A stretch of DNA of 64,000 nucleotides from Promerops cafer (lineage: Eukaryota; Chordata; Aves; Passeriformes; Nectariniidae), in NCBI GenBank assembly GCA_013398275.1, contig VZSE01012466.1, positions 310,001 through 374,000 on the forward strand, in the 5' to 3' direction. The notes under the pieces are model-generated. The model was not told the origin of the DNA. It ran no database searches and saw only the letters and a list, made by a program, of their open reading frames with translations. A program made the position numbers and the translations under genes. Below are positions 61,801-64,000 of this stretch, piece by piece. Position 1 is the stretch's first letter; each line of letters begins with the position of its first letter.

Positions 61801-63639
61801 TGTTGCAACACAAACTATTACACAGGAAAATTCATAGCAGTGTGCCTCCACTTTGATTTTGCATTTCTAATTTAGGATTTCAGCACTTCCCTGTTTCACT
61901 GCAATGGAATTGAGGATACATTGCATTCAAGATGGTGAAGTCTTGAGATATGCTGGTTATGAAAGCTGGTATATGGGCATAATAATTTTCTTCCCAGCTT
62001 TTTCCATCCCATATATAAATTTGAGTTTCCCGCAGTTGCAGGACTTAAAAAAACCCCATCAAACCACCCAAATAGACAGTCTGTTCTCTCAGACCTGAAG
62101 CAGTCTCTGGGGAATATGGGAGGAGAACGTAACAGGATTCTGTATAATTCCTACCTGTTAAAAATTCATGACAAGGATATTGGGACTGATATGCTCTGGT
62201 TCCTCTGAATTGGAAACATTCTTGATTTTTCAGAAACCTGTTCTCACTGTGTTGTATCTCAGAAGTATTTTTTCCTCCTTGCTTTTAAGAGGTGTCTATT
62301 GATAGTATTAACTACTTGAATGTTGGATACTTCAGTTTTTAAATAGCACAGATTTATTTGAAGCTGTTGCTAAGACTTTTAAAAATCTTTATAGCTCAGA
62401 GGCGTAGTCTAACTTCTTTGTAAGTGGGCAAATGATAAAACAGACATAACTCAGATAATAATGGGTTAAAAGTTATGCAGAATATCTGTGTCTAATTGCA
62501 AAGTATAACTATTCATACAGATTTCTCATTTAAATCCAGTAACCGTCTCTGGATTTCTAGATAATGTATCCCCATTTTTATGATGATGAATTTACTTTAT
62601 GGAGAAGCAGATTTGGTAGTTCCAGAGCTATAGTTTAAGGACCTGAGTTACATCTTTAGAATTTAAGGCAGTTGAAATGGATGATTGTGGTAGGTCCCTT
62701 CCAACTTGAATTATTCTTTTCTAATATCCAACAGGCTGTTCCTTTCTATGGATCCAGTTCATGGGGAAATATCCAGAGCCATGCGAAATCGTGGGATTGA
62801 AATTTACATTCCTGGGGAGAATGATGGAAATATGTTGGACAGTCTGGATTTGAAGTTACTCCTGCATGGTTTGGGTTTAGTTGGAGATAGTGTCTGTGAT
62901 GCACTTCTGGCTGTGCATTCAGAAACCAAGGCAGCAATAGCAGGTAAAAAAAGTCTGTTCAGTATTCTTCAGCAACATGGGCTCATTACATATCTCTGGA
63001 TGAAGTCTTTAGTATTAAACCCTGGTTATTTTATTGTGTTACGTGCCGATATAAGTAAGCACATAAAACTATAATCAGGTATTTTTGGACTGTTTTTTTT
63101 GCATTCCCAAGAAGCAGGCCCAAGTCATGAAAAAGTGGTAACTACAAGTGCTTTGTTAAGGACACATCAGACACTGACACGTGTCTGTTGTCCCTTGCCA
63201 TTGGGAGGGCAATGTATTCGAAGTGAAAATCAGCAAAATAGAGGATTTGCACAAGTTGTACTTTGCAGCTGAGTTTCATTCATCTCAGCTGTTTGATGTC
63301 TTATTTTGAGCTGGTCATCTGTTATTTACAGTCTTGTCAGATTTTCTTATCAACCTTGGGAAGAATCCATTCAGCTTTCAGGTCAATAGGATATATTTGT
63401 TTTGTATCGTGACACCTAAAGTGGTGTTTGTCAGATTAAAGGGCTGACAGTTGCTAAACATTTTTATCACTCTAATTGCTGTGTATCTTTCAGGTTTTGT
63501 GTCATCTTTGTCACCTTTGCTTCAGGCTGCTGTATTAATTGTGCAGCAAATACGAAGAGGCCTTGGATTAGCAAAGTCTTTTTACAGAGCCTGTTGGGAA
63601 GTTTATGGCCGCTCACAGCAACTGCAGATTAACCAAAAG
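16755..63639 (+). CDS. MDN1: MDN1 (midasin/Rea1), N-terminal 2401 residues, 3' end outside window
   Basis: Forty-seven coding exons join with every phase matching into 2401 residues, about 43% of the roughly 5600 expected. Midasin is a nuclear/nucleolar dynein-like AAA+ ATPase that pulls assembly factors (WDR12/Ytm1 and the PELP1-TEX10-WDR18/Rix1 complex) off pre-60S particles. Visible: N-terminal domain (1-285) and six AAA modules with Walker A at GPIGCGKTS (319), GETGTGKTS (667), GETSVGKTS (1074), GDTGCGKTT (1380), GSPGVGKTS (1747) and GPAAVGKTS (2059). Walker B motifs are ILLEDID (388), ILLDE (823), IVLDE (1138), FFLLDE (1454), IVLDE (1814) and LLMDN (2235). NRF motifs follow in AAA2 to AAA5. 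AAA1 (ED order) and AAA6 (DN) depart from the DE pair. The linker, acidic region and MIDAS domain are beyond the window. The start ATG has a strong context (A at -3, G at +4). Two introns are GC-AG. Identity is certain. Confidence 0.98.
16857..22292 (+). other. MDN1: MDN1 intron 1 (5436 bp)
   Basis: The longest intron in the window. The first 300 bp remain CpG-rich and include a CT-rich stretch near 17070-17095. The rest is AT-rich, with T homopolymers and many short non-conserved open frames. I recognise no gene and no known repeat family in it. Confidence 0.85.
22293..22519 (+). CDS. MDN1: MDN1 coding exon 2
   Basis: Residues 35-110 (VWTQQDRQCILNILAQLLLD onward, with GRQVRPILLDLLERNAEAIK). 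Acceptor cattcctttag, donor TTGCC|gtgagt. N-terminal domain; almost identical to human in the LLERNAEAIKAGGQINHD block. A 1311-bp intron follows with a 21-bp tandem duplication and a possible mobile-element fragment. Confidence 0.95.
22811..22852. repeat. Tandem duplication, 2 x 21 bp
   Basis: The 21-base unit starting agaaagaaagaggataagaa occurs twice in perfect tandem in MDN1 intron 2, in a purine-only-rich stretch. Confidence 0.85.
22870..23480. mobile_element. Possible old LTR-type insertion in MDN1 intron 2
   Basis: About 600 bp clearly richer in G+C than the surrounding intron, with runs such as cctcccctggtgggggagag and a coherent promoter-like composition, resembling an old retroviral LTR. 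I cannot name a family, and I see no clear TG...CA ends or target-site duplication. It could equally be a non-repetitive segment. Confidence 0.25.
23806..23825. repeat. (CT)n microsatellite at exon 3 acceptor
   Basis: A short CT-dinucleotide run ending only a few bases before the MDN1 exon 3 acceptor; it serves as its polypyrimidine tract. Confidence 0.85.
23831..24055 (+). CDS. MDN1: MDN1 coding exon 3
   Basis: Residues 110-185, with FALRYFKTTSPVFQRLFLES and YGRRRMKLRDLMEAAYRFLQ. Acceptor tcttctaaag, donor CGTTG|gtgagt. N-terminal domain. The following 1341-bp intron shows nothing recognisable. Confidence 0.95.
25397..25504 (+). CDS. MDN1: MDN1 coding exon 4
   Basis: Residues 185-221, YTSNCLALVTCMNDEHKLSF and on to HFRLK. 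Acceptor atttttag, donor CTGAA|gtaagg. Only 79 bp of intron separate it from exon 5. Confidence 0.95.
25584..25776 (+). CDS. MDN1: MDN1 coding exon 5
   Basis: Residues 222-285, beginning LLEESQLQNVERALVLANPD and ending GSEQQ. Acceptor tttcacag, donor CAGCAG|gtatgt. End of the N-terminal domain. The following 1885-bp intron is AT-rich with no gene recognised. Confidence 0.94.
27662..27874 (+). CDS. MDN1: MDN1 coding exon 6 (AAA1 Walker A)
   Basis: Residues 286-356, with GPIGCGKTSLIEYLAAVTGR at 319-338 and LGDQTDSK at the end. Acceptor tttgaacag, donor AGTAAG|gtaact. The intron after it (1226 bp) carries the 46-bp tandem duplication. Confidence 0.96.
28736..28827. repeat. Tandem duplication, 2 x 46 bp
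   Basis: A 46-base unit starting tagtcacagacttttcaaga occurs at 28736-28781 and again at 28782-28827 with one visible difference (taaccc versus tgaccc). Intronic, recent by its near identity. Confidence 0.93.
29101..29232 (+). CDS. MDN1: MDN1 coding exon 7 (AAA1 Walker B)
   Basis: Residues 357-400, TLLGMYRCTDVPGEFVWQPG and GHWILLEDIDYAPLDV. Acceptor tctgtcacag, donor GATGTG|gtatgt. Walker B has Glu-Asp in place of the usual Asp-Glu, as in human. A 1533-bp intron follows. Confidence 0.95.
30333..30404. repeat. Degenerate GATAAA repeat
   Basis: About seven imperfect copies of (a)gataaa(a), including a 15-base unit acagataaaataaag present twice. Simple sequence in MDN1 intron 7. Confidence 0.8.
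30766..30869 (+). CDS. MDN1: MDN1 coding exon 8
   Basis: Residues 401-435, ISVLIPLLEKRELLIPGRGD and FQFFATRR, the sensor-1 part of AAA1. Acceptor tctctccag, donor AGGAG|gtaggt. The 1927-bp intron that follows contains the minus-strand solo LTR. Confidence 0.95.
31551..32054 (-). mobile_element. Solo LTR of an avian endogenous retrovirus
   Basis: On the minus strand it begins tgtgctggttttggctggga and ends gaggttaaaccatgaca, so TG...CA, about 504 bp. I recognise both ends and much of the middle as an LTR family common in bird genomes, probably ERVL-like; I cannot assign its exact name. A TATAAA box is intact (31761-31766, minus), while the usual ATTAAA polyadenylation signal is altered. No internal retroviral region lies on either side, and no convincing target-site duplication is visible. 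It lies antisense to MDN1 in intron 8. Confidence 0.82.
32797..32911 (+). CDS. MDN1: MDN1 coding exon 9
   Basis: Residues 435-473, IFSCGGGWYRQQSSHAALLD and YWTKIHLDNMSKGELKE. Acceptor ttgatttag, donor AAGGAG|gtatgg. A 1546-bp intron with no recognised feature follows. Confidence 0.94.
34458..34651 (+). CDS. MDN1: MDN1 coding exon 10
   Basis: Residues 474-538, VLQRRYPNLTLVTDHLLDIF then a variable, probably exposed segment and RELSLR. Acceptor ggtgtcag, donor CTAAG|gttgtc, a weaker donor than most here. A 1020-bp intron follows with nothing recognised. Confidence 0.93.
35672..35753 (+). CDS. MDN1: MDN1 coding exon 11
   Basis: Residues 538-565, DLLNWCSRIAYNFDSNSSTT to FQE. Acceptor tcttttag, donor CAGGAG|gtgcgg. 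Lid of AAA1. The 672-bp intron after it holds nothing recognised. Confidence 0.93.
36426..36521 (+). CDS. MDN1: MDN1 coding exon 12
   Basis: Residues 566-597, ALDCFTAMLSNQGSRQKMAK to NISKKK. Acceptor cttgacag, donor AAAAAG|gtatgt. 32 codons, phase 0 at both ends. The 983-bp intron after it holds nothing recognised. Confidence 0.94.
37505..37617 (+). CDS. MDN1: MDN1 coding exon 13
   Basis: Residues 598-635, VEFFCELYKPEISIREQEVS to LTVQ. Acceptor ttttcacag, donor CAAAG|gtagaa. Links AAA1 and AAA2. A 527-bp intron follows. Confidence 0.93.
38145..38293 (+). CDS. MDN1: MDN1 coding exon 14 (AAA2 Walker A)
   Basis: Residues 635-685, with TFAATRPSAVLIEQLAVCIV and GETGTGKTSTVQYLAHITG (Walker A from 667). 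Acceptor tttttccag, donor TACAG|gtaaat. A 100-bp intron follows. Confidence 0.96.
38394..38454 (+). CDS. MDN1: MDN1 coding exon 15
   Basis: Residues 685-705, HRLRVVNMNQQSDTADLLGG. Only 61 bp. Acceptor gtttcaag, donor GGGGG|gtgagt. The QQSDTADLLGG motif is shared with human AAA2. A 498-bp intron follows. Confidence 0.95.
38953..39164 (+). CDS. MDN1: MDN1 coding exon 16
   Basis: Residues 705-776, YKPVDNKLIWLPLRESFEEL and HIQTCYRQKRWHDLLKLMQH. Acceptor ctcttcag, donor ATCTG|gtaaga. An insert within AAA2. The 1452-bp intron after it contains a poly(A) tract preceded by AATAAA. Confidence 0.95.
39961..40002 (+). repeat. AATAAA followed by 23-A tract, possible retroposed 3' end
   Basis: AATAAA (39961-39966), then 13 bases, then 23 adenines (39980-40002). 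The spacing is that of a polyadenylated mRNA end, which suggests the 3' tail of a retroposed transcript. No target-site duplication or recognisable source gene upstream was found, and it may be a chance A run. Confidence 0.3.
40617..40720 (+). CDS. MDN1: MDN1 coding exon 17
   Basis: Residues 776-810, LPLKEKWEAFGLKLNHAHQQ to LLFAFVE. Acceptor tgcttgcag, donor GTTGAG|gtattt. A 989-bp intron follows, nothing recognised. Confidence 0.94.
41710..41854 (+). CDS. MDN1: MDN1 coding exon 18 (AAA2 Walker B)
   Basis: Residues 811-859, GTLAQAVKKGEWILLDEINL (Walker B at 823-827) and GLLEGSSGSLVLLDRGDT. Acceptor acttttag, donor ACACAG|gtacta. A 652-bp intron follows. Confidence 0.96.
42507..42603 (+). CDS. 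MDN1: MDN1 coding exon 19
   Basis: Residues 859-891, EPLVRHPDFRLFACMNPATD and GKRNLPLGIRN. Acceptor tgctttag, donor AACAG|gtagga. Sensor-1 region; the arginine of the NRF motif is split between this exon and the next. A 1173-bp intron follows. Confidence 0.95.
43777..43890 (+). CDS. MDN1: MDN1 coding exon 20
   Basis: Residues 891-929, FTELYVEELRNEGDLQILIM to VQGIV. Acceptor ttcttgcag, donor GTGAA|gtaagt. A 618-bp intron follows, nothing recognised. Confidence 0.94.
44509..44656 (+). CDS. MDN1: MDN1 coding exon 21
   Basis: Residues 929-978, with VDGTGHRPHYSLRTLCRALR and SNPCGSIARSLYE. Acceptor ttttgcag, donor TATGAG|gtgatt. The GHRPHYSLRTLCRAL block is a hallmark of midasin. A 165-bp intron follows. 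Confidence 0.96.
44822..44932 (+). CDS. MDN1: MDN1 coding exon 22
   Basis: Residues 979-1015, GFCLSFLTQLDRGSHPVVQK to KSLLKQ. Acceptor cttcttag, donor AAGCAG|gtaggc. An 825-bp intron follows, nothing recognised. Confidence 0.95.
45758..45909 (+). CDS. MDN1: MDN1 coding exon 23
   Basis: Residues 1016-1066, QIPKPQGGSFILIEGYWISA to DIVRVVSAG. Acceptor ctccttag, donor GCAGG|gtaagt. Leads into AAA3. A 459-bp intron follows. Confidence 0.95.
46369..46547 (+). CDS. MDN1: MDN1 coding exon 24 (AAA3 Walker A)
   Basis: Residues 1066-1126, THPVLIQGETSVGKTSLIRW (Walker A from 1074) and NNHEHTDIQEYIGCYTSDAS. Acceptor ggcttttag, donor GGAAG|gtaagt. A 371-bp intron follows. Confidence 0.96.
46919..47127 (+). 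CDS. MDN1: MDN1 coding exon 25 (AAA3 Walker B)
   Basis: Residues 1126-1195, with KGYWIVLDELNLAPTDVLEA and FMLFATQNPPGLYGGRK. Acceptor ccccccaag, donor AGAAAG|gtctgt. The 1078-bp intron that follows contains the plus-strand solo LTR. Confidence 0.96.
47454..48025 (+). mobile_element. Second solo LTR of the same avian family
   Basis: About 572 bp, starting tgaactggtttttgtctgga and running through tgctgtgttttggatttgtg, gggacagctgaccccagctg and gaagtggtgaatgaatgaat to a degraded end near cttaaaacaccca. It aligns by eye along its whole length with the LTR at 31551-32054 read on the minus strand. Here the TATA-box position reads cagtcgaaac, so the box is lost, and the polyadenylation signal reads ATGAAA. 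It lies in the sense direction in MDN1 intron 25. No internal retroviral sequence. Confidence 0.82.
48206..48352 (+). CDS. MDN1: MDN1 coding exon 26
   Basis: Residues 1196-1244, VLSRAFRNRFVELHFDELPS to KVMLDLQ. Contains the AAA3 arginine-finger-type NRF motif. Acceptor atattttag, donor CTGCAA|gtatga. It starts 180 bp after the end of the solo LTR. A 751-bp intron follows with an A-rich stretch at 48550-48640. Confidence 0.95.
49104..49245 (+). CDS. MDN1: MDN1 coding exon 27
   Basis: Residues 1245-1292, with FAGKHGFITLRDLFRWAERY and YDWLQHLAND. Acceptor cttgtgacag, donor TGATG|gtgagc. A 128-bp intron follows. Confidence 0.95.
49374..49508 (+). CDS. MDN1: MDN1 coding exon 28
   Basis: Residues 1292-1337, FMLLAGRVRKQEEVDVIQNV to SVKKLL. 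Acceptor gttttgtag, donor ACTGG|gtgagt. The intron that follows is only 76 bp. Confidence 0.94.
49585..49723 (+). CDS. MDN1: MDN1 coding exon 29
   Basis: Residues 1337-1383, with VVWTQGMRRLAILVGRALEF and EPVLLVGDTG, the first half of the AAA4 Walker A, which is split by the intron. Acceptor tgtgcag, donor ACTGG|gtaatc. A 941-bp intron follows, nothing recognised. Confidence 0.95.
50665..50803 (+). CDS. MDN1: MDN1 coding exon 30 (AAA4 Walker A second half)
   Basis: Residues 1383-1429, CGKTTICQIFAALADQKLYS and HMETSDFLGGLRPVRQRS. Acceptor tggttgcag, donor GACCAG|gtttgt. A 91-bp intron follows. Confidence 0.96.
50895..51025 (+). CDS. MDN1: MDN1 coding exon 31 (AAA4 Walker B)
   Basis: Residues 1430-1473, EESDGSRLFEWCDGPLVLAM and GFFLLDEISLADDSVLERLN. 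Acceptor atttcttag, donor AACAG|gtatgt. The 500-bp intron that follows contains (GT)13. Confidence 0.96.
51297..51322. repeat. (GT)13 microsatellite
   Basis: Thirteen uninterrupted GT dinucleotides in MDN1 intron 31; likely polymorphic. Confidence 0.95.
51526..51670 (+). CDS. MDN1: MDN1 coding exon 32
   Basis: Residues 1473-1521, SVLEAEKTLVLAEKGGQDDE and FRILATMNPGGDFGKKE. Acceptor ttctctctag, donor AAAGAG|gtaaat. AAA4 sensor-1 region. The 1147-bp intron that follows contains the perfect inverted repeat. Confidence 0.96.
52445..52484. repeat. Perfect 17-bp inverted repeat, 6-nt loop
   Basis: Arms 52445-52461 (cttctctaagcaaaggg) and 52468-52484 (ccctttgcttagagaag) are exact reverse complements around the loop agatta. 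In RNA this would form a strong hairpin in MDN1 intron 32. No family assigned. Confidence 0.95.
52818..52947 (+). CDS. MDN1: MDN1 coding exon 33
   Basis: Residues 1522-1565, LSPALRNRFTEIWCPQSNGR to NHEG. Contains the AAA4 NRF motif. Acceptor tgtttgcag, donor CGAGG|gtaggt. A 570-bp intron follows. Confidence 0.95.
53518..53748 (+). CDS. MDN1: MDN1 coding exon 34
   Basis: Residues 1565-1642, ADIAELMMDFVEWLTNQEFG and ILAWVNFMNVMAED, ending AACLVYIDGIGSG. Acceptor ttttttttag, donor ATCAG|gtaagt. A 730-bp intron follows. Confidence 0.95.
54479..54676 (+). CDS. MDN1: MDN1 coding exon 35, ends at a GC donor
   Basis: Residues 1642-1708, TTSCSADTALLAREKCLTFL to GIHPFFIPRG. Acceptor tcattacag. The only boundary that keeps the frame and the conserved FIPRGPVL junction is CAAGAG|gcaaga, a GC donor. 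A 1450-bp intron follows, ending with three copies of TTTAATTG. Confidence 0.93.
56074..56097. repeat. (TTTAATTG)3
   Basis: Three perfect tandem 8-base units 29 bp before the MDN1 exon 36 acceptor. Confidence 0.9.
56127..56335 (+). CDS. MDN1: MDN1 coding exon 36 (AAA5 Walker A)
   Basis: Residues 1708-1777, with AGTTAVNAQRLLRALQLNKP and GSPGVGKTSLVAALAKASGN (Walker A from 1747). Acceptor tttgttttag, donor CAAACG|gtagaa. A 546-bp intron follows. Confidence 0.96.
56882..57004 (+). CDS. MDN1: MDN1 coding exon 37 (AAA5 Walker B)
   Basis: Residues 1778-1818, DVTDLFGTDLPVEGGKGGEF and AGHWIVLDE, the exon ending exactly at the Walker B glutamate. Acceptor ctcccaaag, donor GATGAG|gtaaat. An 895-bp intron follows. 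Confidence 0.96.
57900..58097 (+). CDS. MDN1: MDN1 coding exon 38, ends at a GC donor
   Basis: Residues 1819-1884, LNLASQSVLEGLNACFDHRA and FGCQNPYRQGGGRKGLPKSF to LNRFTQ. Acceptor tttcctcag. The donor is ACACAG|gcaagc, a GC donor: the following exon resumes VYIDPLS as human NRFTQVFVDPL predicts. The 92-bp intron is otherwise normal. Confidence 0.94.
58190..58297 (+). CDS. MDN1: MDN1 coding exon 39
   Basis: Residues 1885-1920, VYIDPLSAEDMKFIGNTLFP to AFNNK. Acceptor gattttacag, donor AACAAG|gtaaac. A 546-bp intron follows, ending in a long T tract. Confidence 0.95.
58844..59032 (+). CDS. MDN1: MDN1 coding exon 40
   Basis: Residues 1921-1983, with KKWGQKGGPWEFNLRDLFRW and DQSPGCYDPGQHVFLVYGER. 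Acceptor ttttttccag, donor GAAAAA|gtgagc. Strongly conserved lid of AAA5. A 782-bp intron follows. Confidence 0.95.
59815..59904 (+). CDS. MDN1: MDN1 coding exon 41
   Basis: Residues 1984-2013, VICAYRDIFGQEADVYTGTR to NPYNVQ. Acceptor ctcttctag, donor GTTCAG|gtaaac. More divergent than its neighbours. A 93-bp intron follows. Confidence 0.93.
59998..60258 (+). CDS. MDN1: MDN1 coding exon 42 (AAA6 Walker A)
   Basis: Residues 2014-2100, with GPAAVGKTSLVELLAHLTGH (Walker A from 2059) and NSSMDTTELLGGFEQ. Acceptor ccctttcag, donor GAGCAG|gtaaat. A 141-bp intron follows. Confidence 0.96.
60400..60670 (+). CDS. MDN1: MDN1 coding exon 43
   Basis: Residues 2101-2191, VDINRPWQRLLGKVENAVST and LTQRLNNKINSYTKA. 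Acceptor gcttgcag, donor GGCAG|gtatgt. An AAA6 insert. A 345-bp intron with nothing recognised follows. Confidence 0.94.
61016..61175 (+). CDS. MDN1: MDN1 coding exon 44 (AAA6 Walker B position)
   Basis: Residues 2191-2244, with HGTFEWVDGMLVQALQSGDW and LLMDNVNFC. The Walker B position reads Asp-Asn rather than Asp-Glu, as in human. Acceptor cctttcag, donor TGCAA|gtaaga. A 300-bp intron follows. Confidence 0.95.
61476..61592 (+). CDS. MDN1: MDN1 coding exon 45
   Basis: Residues 2244-2283, PSVLDRLNALLEPGGVLTMS to APHPNF. Acceptor gagtgtag, donor TTCAG|gtactt. The 1142-bp intron that follows ends in a CR1-type tail. Confidence 0.95.
62671..62717 (+). mobile_element. CR1 LINE 3' tail fragment
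   Basis: gttgaaatggatgattgtgg followed by taggtcccttccaacttgaa and ttattct matches the well-known 3' end of avian/reptilian CR1 (GATGATC..AGGTCCCTTCCAACC..ATTCT). Only the tail is recognisable, with one degenerate ATTCT-type unit; the 5' extent is unclear. It ends 17 bp before the exon 46 boundary. Confidence 0.7.
62735..62943 (+). CDS. MDN1: MDN1 coding exon 46
   Basis: Residues 2283-2353, LFLSMDPVHGEISRAMRNRG and LDLKLLLHGLGLVGDSVCDA. Acceptor atatccaacag, donor AGCAG|gtaaaa. AAA6 sensor region, with NRG where other modules have NRF. A 550-bp intron follows. Confidence 0.95.
63494..63639 (+). CDS. MDN1: MDN1 coding exon 47 (last in window)
   Basis: Residues 2353-2401, with AAVLIVQQIRRGLGLAKSFY and RACWEVYGRSQQ, ending INQK. 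Acceptor tatctttcag, donor CAAAAG|gtaaaa. The gene continues beyond the window; positions 63640-64000 are intron with nothing recognised. Confidence 0.93.
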
Positions 63640-64000
63640 GTAAAAATCCTATATTTGAAAGCTTTTCTTAGATCATCTAGCTAAGTGAAAAACGTAATTT
63701 CATGAGGCTAGTGTTGGAGATCCTCTGTTTCTTAAGTGCCTGAGTAAGGGACTGATGAAGATGGTATTCTTGGAGAGATAAACAATATCTTATTTGGACT
63801 CCGAGGCTTGTAGTTTGTTACAGCTTCAGCTGAGACTTTGGGATATTCATGCAGGTGCATCTGCAGCCTGTAACACTGTGCACACTGTCATCTGTCACCA
63901 CATGCACTTCCTGTTTGAAACTGCACAGTGTGTTACTTCACTTCTGGTAGTAGGAATGTTTTGGTAGTTTTATTGTGTACAGTATATAGTGTTTGCAGAA

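Noticed and set aside
1..64000. CRISPR arrays, operons, phage or bacterial mobile elements.
   Set aside because: The sequence is a vertebrate intron-exon landscape; no regularly spaced repeats or prokaryotic gene organisation are present.

Overview
This is vertebrate nuclear DNA, almost certainly from a bird. Coding sequence is split into short exons with GT-AG (twice GC-AG) boundaries and AT-rich introns. The two genes are close relatives of human proteins, and the introns carry two solo LTRs of a family I recognise from avian genomes plus a CR1-type 3' tail. There is a 57-base assembly gap at 16402-16458 and single Ns at 16088 and 16665.

The window holds one divergent gene pair, the neighbours found at human 6q15. 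On the minus strand (232-16273) is CASP8AP2 (FLASH), the histone pre-mRNA processing and histone-locus-body factor. Eight coding exons join in frame and encode residues 1-1986. Only the last coding exon, about 18 residues judging from human FLASH, lies beyond position 1. Two giant exons (5822-8322 and 1888-4822) hold about 91% of the visible coding sequence. On the plus strand (16755-63639) is the 5' part of MDN1 (midasin/Rea1), the giant dynein-like AAA+ ATPase of 60S ribosome maturation. I could join 47 coding exons, every junction in phase, into 2401 residues: the N-terminal domain and the six-module AAA+ ring, with Walker A motifs at about residues 319, 667, 1074, 1380, 1747 and 2059. The linker, acidic region and C-terminal MIDAS domain lie past the right edge.

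The genes start head to head from one CpG-rich region (about 15.8-17.2 kb). A non-coding first exon of CASP8AP2 ends at 16273, 482 bp from the MDN1 start codon at 16755. An E2F consensus (16121-16128) and a CACGTG E-box (16691-16696) lie there. S-phase histone mRNA processing and ribosome production are both growth-linked, so a shared promoter is plausible.

The rest is introns. Supported intronic features are the solo LTRs (31551-32054 minus, 47454-48025 plus), a CR1 tail next to an MDN1 splice acceptor (62671-62717), a possible retroposed 3' end (to 40002), a perfect 17-bp hairpin (52445-52484), a 46-bp tandem duplication (28736-28827) and some microsatellites. I saw no RNA gene, no third protein-coding gene and no new biological system. 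The most notable points are the two GC-AG introns of MDN1, the compact divergent promoter, and the single SUMO-interacting-type motif in FLASH where the human protein has three.
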